From: Anthoceros angustus
Taxonomy: Eukaryota; Streptophyta; Anthocerotopsida; Anthocerotales; Anthocerotaceae
Length of the DNA stretch: 64,000 bases
NCBI GenBank assembly: GCA_010909165.1
Contig: MU008159.1
Coordinates: forward strand, 1,550,001-1,614,000
Direction: 5' to 3'
The position numbers and the translations under genes are program-made. Position 1 is the stretch's first letter. Each line of letters begins with the position of its first letter. Positions 56,271 to 64,000 of this stretch are shown in pieces. The notes below the pieces were generated by a model, which saw only the letters and a list, made by a program, of their open reading frames with translations, searched no databases and was not told where the DNA came from.

Positions 56271-57870
56271 CCTCAGTGCACATTTTTCTACGTTCCCTAA
56301 AAGTTGGGTTGTCCCTCAAGACTGATTATATGCAAAAGCTGTCGAACCCTAGCAGCACTGCCATGCATAGGCTTCAACACGACATGCTTGCTCGTAATCG
56401 AAGTACATAGTCTCACATGCCAAGGAGATGATTCACATATGAGGTCGTCGACAATCAGATTCCCGTTATACTACCAAATTTCACCCAGCGGTATAATAGA
56501 TTCTTCTTTTGATCCACGCAGTCCCTGCCGTCTCTTCTGAGCTGTGGCCATCATATTTCTGTTCTAATTACAAAAGCAGTCCTCTCCTGTATCATAGGAG
56601 CCAACGTATGAACACCACCTTGGTCAGATTTCCAACGGGAAGCTTGAGCCAACCGTGTCCAGGATTCTTACCTCCAACGATAAGAATATCGGCTGGCGCG
56701 TCCGACCAACCACGCGATTCGTAATGGCCAAGTCCATGCATCGGAAGTTGCTCATAGCGGCAGTCTGTACTCTTGTTTGCCTGCATATCATGTACTGATA
56801 GTTCAGAACATATGTGTACAAACTGTGAAAGCAGTAACCATCATACAAGCTGTAAATTGAACAATACAAACGGCGATACCCGAAATCCACGTAGGAAATG
56901 TATTGGCATCCCAAGGTCCCAGCGACCACCACAGGCTTGTACACCTGATAGTAACAAGTGGACCTTTGCTGCTGTATCTCGACGCTGCCGACCCTGAGGC
57001 CTGACACAATTATCACACTTCCCCGCACCGTACATCTCTCAGCTAGGGGCCTTTCTTTACATGAAAGAAGGGGACTCCAAAGAACGGTGGTGATAACTAT
57101 ATACCACAGCTGGAGTAGCTCACACAATCTTCGATCGTTCAGGATTGTGCTGCATAGATAGATAGCCTCCTTCACTGCTTGCTTTCGCTTGCCCTGCATT
57201 ACAAGAACAGCTTTGAATGTAGTGCAAGGGATACACAGTAACTTGAACGGAAAAAGATCAGATCCCTGCAAGACTGACCGTCTGACATCAAGCACCGGGG
57301 AACGATCCCCACGAGTGTAAAAGAGCAGACATGTTGGTGGCCGCTGGCAAGCAGTCTCTTCCACATCGACCACTCTCCTGATATGCAAGAGCAGCTGTTG
57401 CCAAGGTACCCGCGGAGAGAAAGCACCTACTAGCCCTCACATACTCTATAAAGTTCAGTATCTGCTCGCTGCATGAGAACGATCCTCAAAAGCTATGTTT
57501 GAATCGTATCGATTCTATCGAAGCCATGACCGAACGCCACCAGCCCAACCAGGGTCCCAGGGACGCAGGTTGGCACCATTGAATCCTACGAGGGCGTGGG
57601 GCATCGCATTCACCCATGCATCAAACTCCGGGTTGGCAAACGGCGAGTTGCCGAAACGGTGGCGACGGGAGAAACACAGGATTCACGTGCGGCCGGTCGC
57701 GGAGGCATACCTGTTCGTTCTTTTTTACTGCGCTCCAAAGTAGTAAATGAACTTTAAAACACTGTTCACCAATTTCTGTATGCGTAGGAAGTGAATAGTC
57801 TACTGAACAAGCTTTGAACTTTTCATGTTTGAACCGTAAATGTGTCTGCTGGGGAAGGTTGCACAAAGAT
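56271..57870. other. unresolved region, possible minus-strand coding exons
   Basis: A 254-codon stretch without stops lies on the minus strand (56,624-57,388), but it opens with TTG, not ATG, and its translation is Cys/Tyr-rich and unlike known families. Within it, a segment bounded by a CAG acceptor and a GTAAGA donor (about 56,679-56,785) reads YEQLPMHGLGHYESRGWSDA, then PADILIVG in another frame, which looks more protein-like. I could not build a consistent gene. The rest (57,400-57,870) shows nothing. Confidence 0.3.
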
Positions 57871-60800
57871 TCAGGATTCACCCGCCACTTTTATAAGACC
57901 CTGCACGAGCTGCTGAAGATCATCCGCTACAAGGCGTCCCAATTTCAGTTCCTCTACCAATAGCGTCTCCTGAGAATCTGCAAAGCCCCCAAACAAATAC
58001 ATGACTCCACAGCACAGGTCCGAAAATGTCTTCATTCCAGCATCTCCAAAACTCCGTTAGTCCAAAGGATCTACTGTACAAGATACCTGGGCAGCAATGG
58101 AAGAACTCGTGGACATGTCGGGCAGCTGTTTTCGCTAGGGATGCTTCAGGTGATGTGAGCTGGGCAAGGAGACCTTCGACAATCTTACAAGCGGTCTCCT
58201 TGCTGCATGAGAGACCGGAGACAAAGAGAGGATAACACTTCTGAGAAACAATTCTGAACAGTCCTTCACCAGGAGCATTTGACAAACAAACTTGAGTAGG
58301 ATTTCAAGACAGTCTAAGCTCAAAACGTGCCATGGGCACTTGTATGCAGGAAGGCTCACCTCGGACAATGTAAAAGTTGTCGCAGTAGAAGGCTGTACGC
58401 CCTGTCCCTAATGTTAGAGTCTGACACTTTCGTCAACTCCAGCAGTGGGTCCTCCAGGATGGGTAAAACTGTCGGCATCCTTGCAGATGCTTTCTCTAAG
58501 TCGCTCAGCACTGCAGTTAAATGCACGTCTTCCTCTTCCTCCTGATGACACAGCATACAGTCAGTTCTCACTGGGAAATGAACGTGTGGTATCATTATTC
58601 CACGAGGTTGCATAGTAGGAGAGGCAGCTTCCACACATTTCCCACAGAAACCCACCATGTACAACCCATGGACGTGCCGTGGTGAACAGTGGATGCCCTT
58701 TCCATGAATTCCAAGATCAGCATCTTTCCAGTCGGATGCCTGCCTTAAGCAGTGCAATAGTTGCCTTCGAACCTTCAAAACATCATCCACGGGCATGCCA
58801 GATGGCCCTGTGGCTGCACCCATATTCACGTGGTCTTGACTTGCAAGATCAGCAGGACTGCCAGTGGAGCTCACGTTCTCCAGAAGGGTAAGAAGATATC
58901 CAAGTTTCTTGATTTTCCCAAAGGTCTGTGCTGTTGCCTGAAGAACTGGTTTGTGATGAGCCAGGACATATTCTTTAATTTGTCCACCAGTGGCTACACA
59001 GTGACACAAAAAATCAGCAAATCGAGCAACAACCTTCGCAAACTGAGGTCGATCTTGTGTGTCAAGCTCCCGCAAAAGTTCAAAGTAGAGCGACAAGGTG
59101 CTCTCAAGTTGACCCATTCCCGGATTGGCATTAGATACTTGTCCTTGCTTATTCAACTCTAGTATGTAAGGCCGCAAGACATCCAGAAGCTCTATTCCCA
59201 TAGATAGAGCTCTTGCCATTGCCAGTCGAACCTGGACATCCCCCTGTTTTTTCAAGGGTACCAAATCCTGCAGTGATTTCCACCACTGCGACTGAGCACA
59301 TTCATAGAGAAGGTGCTCAAGCATAAAAGAGCTCAACCAGAAACTGCACAGGGTCTCCTTAATATCCAGAGATTACCTTCAGGTGCAAAGTCAGAGTTGG
59401 AAGGTGTGAGATCAACAAGGCTGGATGTTGCTGGGCAAATTGATGTAGGAAACCTGCAATAACGCAGCATTTACCAAGTTAATGCAGACATGAACTTCAG
59501 AAAGTTCAGCAGAGTACCAATTAAATCTGTTCTTACCATATGCCGCATTACAGTCCTTCTCATTATTGCTGCAGAGAAGAGTCAGTGAATTGCGCAGAAC
59601 CCGGCTCAAAGGTGAAACCTGATCAGGCCGGCAAGTAGTGCAGATTGAGTGTTTAGAGCTCCACATTGCTTTTAATTTCACCGAGCTAGCACATATGGAC
59701 TACACATGGGAGTAGTGGATTCTGACATGCTTAATGGGCGGCATTGAGTAGTCCATTGTTGGAGTGCAAACGCTCTTCCCACTGTTCTCCAGAACACCTG
59801 AGACTGAGATAGGAAATGTGCTATAAAGAGCCCACAGAATATGGTTCCTAGACTCTTTCACTGCTGCCTCGACTGAATCCCGACCCCTGAATTGTAATTT
59901 CAACAGTGAGATCATCTGCACATCGCTATCAGAATTTGTCCTGAAACAGCAGAAAGTTATTGCATTAGGGGGTAAGGAAAGGAGAACAAGACTAGGTACT
60001 TCAAGCACATTGGTCTAAGAACTCCATAATGAGATTATGTGAGCAACAGGGCGAGAGCTTACAAGTTCGCAAGGACTTCGGTAATCAGGTGGGGGCCTTC
60101 ACTTGCTGTTAACATGATCAATCTTAATGCCTGTGAAAGCCGGGAAAGCCAGCTGTGATCTCTACCAACAGCCTGCCGTCCATCTTGTACTAACAGCCTT
60201 ACCACAGCAGATTCCACAACCCCCATATGTAAAAGCACACCCGCTGCAGCAGGATTGAGAAAACATGTCACCAATGTCGATCCATTGTCCTGTGAGCAAG
60301 TCACGCACAAGATCAGCTCGTGAAATTCAACATGAAACTGTTACATGCTCCCTGACTTAAGCTCTCTCGACCATCAAGCTTATCTGCTTAAAAAGTCATG
60401 TCAGTCTTCTCGAATGATGGGATCGCATGCACAAACACAAAACAGACCTTCAAATCACTCACCTGAAGATCAGAATCTCCATTGAAACGACAAGCTATCT
60501 GAGCACGAGGGTGTTGCACACAACCACAAAGAAACTCCAGAAATCTTCTGGCCTCCCCAAGGACTGTGCAAGCTACAGCTGCCTTTGCAGCAGTACTTGG
60601 TTGGCCTTCTGCTCCACATGGTTGCCCCTGGAATTTCAAAATTCCAACAATAATGCTGGTAATCATGGTCCAGGAACTCCTATGCAACATATGCTCCAGA
60701 GCTATATCAACAGGTGACGGAGCATGAGACGACATGCTGATGTCAGAGATATGGCCTCCTAGTAACCCCTGCAAGTCTTCAAATGGAAGCTCTGACCTCA

Positions 60801-63800
60801 AAAATACAAGCAATTCCACAACAAGGGCTATGCGACCAGCCAACTCGACCTGCTTCTTTCGAACAGGAAATGCATTAGGGATTTCTGAACGCCTTGCTAC
60901 AGGGCTTTCAAGCCAGTTGCTAACTAGAATTCCAAGCTCCTCTGTGATTGAGAAGCCTTTACTCTGTCCATTTTTACATCCATCGCAATTGTGTTCCACA
61001 GATTGTGACTTTCTATTCTCGCACCTAGAGGTGCCAGAAGAGATCACCAGGCTCAGATATGCAAGAAGTTCAGCCTCCAGCTCGTGGACAGATCCATCCT
61101 TTAGCCAAGTGGGAAATTTTGTACAGTGACTACAGGCCTGTAGACCTGCCTGCATCTCTGTGAAGGGTCGCCTGGCAACAGACAAGACAGTGGTTGATTT
61201 TCTTCTCCCAGTAACTTTGGAAGTGACATCTTCAAGTTCATCCAGTATTGAAATAACCCTGCCAGAGATGCTTGAGAGGCCCAAATTATCACGTTCATGG
61301 GCATCTCCAAGTCTCTCGTTCCAGCTCCGGAGTAAAGACAGAACTGCTAAGAAACATGGTCCACCACTGAATTGACCTGGAGGACATGTACCACAATCTA
61401 TAGAAGCTGACACAATAGCATGTCTGCGGCGTGATAACAATAATAATACAGCGAGAACTGAAGGAACAACACTCATTGGAAGAATCCCTTTGTTCTGAAT
61501 TCCAGTCACAGAGCATTCTATGGACTCCAGACATCTCTTAAAGCCATCGTTCTGTCTGTGAAGCAAAGCCTTCCCCAGGCCTTTCCTTAAACGCAGGTAT
61601 TTAGAACCCACTGTTCTTCCGTCACTTGCATCACGTTCAGGAAGGTCACGTCCTCCTGTAATATTGTCTTGACTGTTGAAAACGTATGTAGCATCCAAGA
61701 TCAGCTGCTCAATAAACACATTGTCATCTTGAATGCCCTGATACACCTCTGAAGTCCCAACCTCAGAAGAATTTCCACCTTTATCACTTTTTGCTTCCAC
61801 ACAGACTTCACTCGAAACACATTTTTCATCTTGAACACAAGATGAGCTAAATTTCTGCAATTTTCTGCCAAGGAGTGAAACACACATGAGTCCTGTTTGC
61901 TGAATTATAAGGTTGTGTGGAAAAGAGATAGATAGACGACCTACTTCAAAAAGTCCACGCCACCTTTACTGCCAGATTTCTGAAGCAATATCACAGAACC
62001 GTAGATTTTCTTAGACTTCTCACTTGTGACGCCCTTAGACCGAAATGCAGCCATTAGCCTGTAGTGGCGAGACATGGAAGTATTAGCACTGGTACTGCCA
62101 TGCCTCGTGTACTCAAGTGAGATTGCATCGACATCTCAGAAAAAGAGCACCTGACATCGGAAACCCCATCAAGTTCCTGCAGCAAAGCAGATCCAGCGCT
62201 GACAGATAGCCCAAGCCCCTTCAGAACATCCAGCTTTGTATTAATCAACAGAGCTGATAAACCTGTAGACAATGCATTCATGTGAATCAGCTAGGGGCAT
62301 AAATTTGAACAGCAGGCAGAGAGGATACGTTAAAGCACGGAAGCTGTAGGGACCATCAGACTGCTGTGATATACCTGCTCTACTGACTCTGATATCTTTG
62401 CTTCTGACGAAGCCTACAGCTTGCATCTCTGACAAGAGGGAAAACCTCTTTCCACCTCCGATCTCAAGCCACGCCATCGAAGAATCCTCCGTCCATGTGG
62501 ATGTTGGGGGGTTGGAGTCCATGAACCCAGGGATTAAAAGCTCCAGATATTGACCATACAATGCTCCCCACACATTCTCTCCATCAACATTTGCAAGCAA
62601 TGAAAGCAACTGTATGCCTGCATCCACTACCATCTTGTGCAGTTCCACTCGCAGAACATCTTTGTGGCTCTTTGGTGAAACCAGTGTTACCAGTGGAGTT
62701 GTGCTTGCTGAGATAAGGCTCCAACCCAAATCCGCAGCAGTCCCACCATGCAAGGCAGTAAGGACTGTTTCCAGTATAAATTCAACCGTAGCATTATATT
62801 TTAAAGGGCCGGGTACAGCCTGACTATCTTCGTAGTCTGAACACAAGCAAGTGGCCAATAATCTCCGCTGAACCACCAGGACAGATACACAACAAGTTAA
62901 GGACATGCATGGCGGCAAGCATGCTGAATGCTTCTGCAAAAAGTTCAGGTAGGCTATCATCTGCAACAAAAAAGGAAACAGAAAAGTGTTCAGTATCCAA
63001 GGCAACCCAGGCTGCTATTATTTAATCGTGGTGTAAAATTGAACTCAGGCAATAAGAAGTCATACCACTTGCACTGAGCTCTCTGTCTGGAATGCCAGCT
63101 GTAAGGAAGGCGCCAATGCTGCAACCAAACTAGCCTTTGTGGGGACCTCACTTATGGACTGGAGCCAGTCACAGCTATCCCGACCACTTGATCCACATGC
63201 AACCCCAGCATCTGACAACCCATCTACACAGACATGCTCTAAACTTGGTTCAGAAAGAACCTCAGCGAATAGAAGTGTAAAACACCTCCGTGCGCAAGAA
63301 CGGGCAAGACTACTTCTGGAAGCCAGCTTTTTGGCGAGGAACCCCACTATCATTTTGACATCACTGTCACCCAGTTGACTGTCTGCTGTTAAGATCTTAT
63401 GAAGGTTGGAAATAACTCCAGATACATCAACCAGATGTGTTTCACAGGTGACTGGTGATCCCTCGTGCATGTACAGTAGCTCACACTGTATAGGCCAACA
63501 GAAAAAAGTTAGTTAGTGAATCCACTCAAGACCACTGAGAGCAAGCTCAACGGAAATTACAATGCAGGAAAGTCCCTACCTGCCACAAACAAGGTAGAGC
63601 TGTCATCGCATCTGGATCCGAGAGTAATATTTTCTCCAGCCAAGGCCAAGCTTGTCGCAATGTCTGCAGTTAAGATTTTAAGTCACCTGTGTGTTTCCAT
63701 TTTAGCACCTGAAGGACTCAGCATCAAACCTACTTTCAAAACTTAGCAGGCATCACTGGTGGGATAGTGACACCCTGGAAGACATCTTAAAAAGCCAAAG

Positions 63801-64000
63801 AGTTCACCACCAATCCATCACCTCACGACGAATTTTTAATGCACAGTGAAACCAGATACTTGTCCACACCTGGCAGCTTGTAACATGTCCAAAGAAATTG
63901 GGGCTTCTGCACTTCCGCAGCATGCGACCCAGCTGATACATGTCATTAATGTGATCCACCTGCTGAAGTACAGAGGTAGGGGGTTGTCTGGTTGGCCCTT
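57871..64000 (-). CDS. very large alpha-helical repeat (HEAT/ARM-like) protein, C-terminal part, multi-exon; possibly Integrator subunit 1-like
   Basis: The stop is at 57,871 (tail LVADDLQQLVQGLIKVAGES) and the gene runs off the right edge. Main coding blocks on the minus strand: 57,871-57,977, about 58,088-58,250, about 58,363-59,336, about 60,060-60,290, about 60,460-61,865 (the largest), about 62,380-62,960 and about 63,075-63,480, with smaller exons between. The encoded part is about 1,600 residues of amphipathic helices (for example DVKMIVGFLAKKLASRSSLA, SWLSRLSQALRLIMLTASEG, AKAAVACTVLGEARRFLEFL), typical of solenoid scaffolds. A Cys/His cluster (GIHCSPRHVH, FCGKC, CMLCHQ) at about 58,545-58,705 may bind zinc. 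Size and helical pattern recall Integrator complex subunit 1, but no diagnostic motif supports this; other nuclear scaffolds are equally possible. Confidence 0.6.

Noticed and set aside
56624-57388. 254-codon minus-strand frame
   Set aside because: Starts with TTG, has unusual Cys/Tyr-rich composition and contains apparent splice sites. Kept only as an unresolved region, not as a gene.
1-64000. tRNA, rRNA or snRNA genes
   Set aside because: No convincing A/B box pair with cloverleaf, rRNA core or USE/TATA snRNA promoter was found by eye; a covariance-model search would be needed to exclude them.

Overview
The window is nuclear DNA of a land plant. It has spliceosomal introns of about 70-150 bp with GT-AG borders, plastid-targeted proteins, a very large PLS-class pentatricopeptide repeat (PPR) editing factor, and TIR, LTR-like and RT-type transposon remains. 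The PPR protein carries the DYW:KP variant of the DYW domain (KP in place of the PG box, C-terminus GRP). That variant is known from hornworts, lycophytes and ferns, the lineages with organellar U-to-C RNA editing. Together with short introns and gene-dense islands, it makes a hornwort my best guess. A lycophyte or fern is possible; this is inference.

Layout. 1-1.6 kb: a divergent pair, a PAM2-motif (PABP-interacting, CID-like) gene running off the left edge and a plastid BolA gene. 1.7-24 kb: a transposon-rich block. It holds an LTR-like segment, several minisatellites, two head-to-tail truncated reverse-transcriptase copies (about 5.9-10.3 kb), a small RING-H2 gene, an 8.2-kb TIR transposon (11,774-20,004) with two divergent decayed genes (a DNA-methyltransferase-like one and a transposase-like one), then more tandem arrays and an LTR-like promoter with a hairpin. 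24.1-25.9 kb: plastid glyoxalase I (9 exons). 27.4-33.0 kb: the DYW:KP PPR gene, with 11 near-identical PLS triplets interrupted by frameshifts. 33.6-36.6 kb: a tandem pair of two-pore K+ channels. 37.4-38.4 kb: MSRA5-like protein. 38.6-41.2 kb: organellar-type histidyl-tRNA synthetase (12 exons). 41.6-42.4 kb: TIM21. 42.9-45.3 kb: AT-rich repeat remnants. 46.7-50.9 kb: a 17-exon HAD-IG 5'-nucleotidase. 51.1-53.5 kb: an intronless C2-type phospholipase D that lacks a catalytic lysine. 53.9-54.6 kb: SmD2. 55.4-56.3 kb: a four-TM membrane protein. 57.9 kb to the right edge: the 3' part of a very large helical-repeat protein gene.

The host genes are ordinary housekeeping or organelle-related genes and do not form a pathway. 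Several products are predicted to go to plastids or mitochondria (BolA, GLX1, HisRS, TIM21, PPR). Most exon structures were rebuilt by hand from splice consensus, phase continuity and family conservation. For BolA, GLX1, HisRS, MSRA5, the nucleotidase, the TPKs, SmD2 and the four-TM gene, the phases close exactly. The most interesting items are the DYW:KP PPR array with systematic variation at RNA-recognition positions, the TIR element with a methyltransferase-like passenger gene, and the PLD with a damaged HKD motif.
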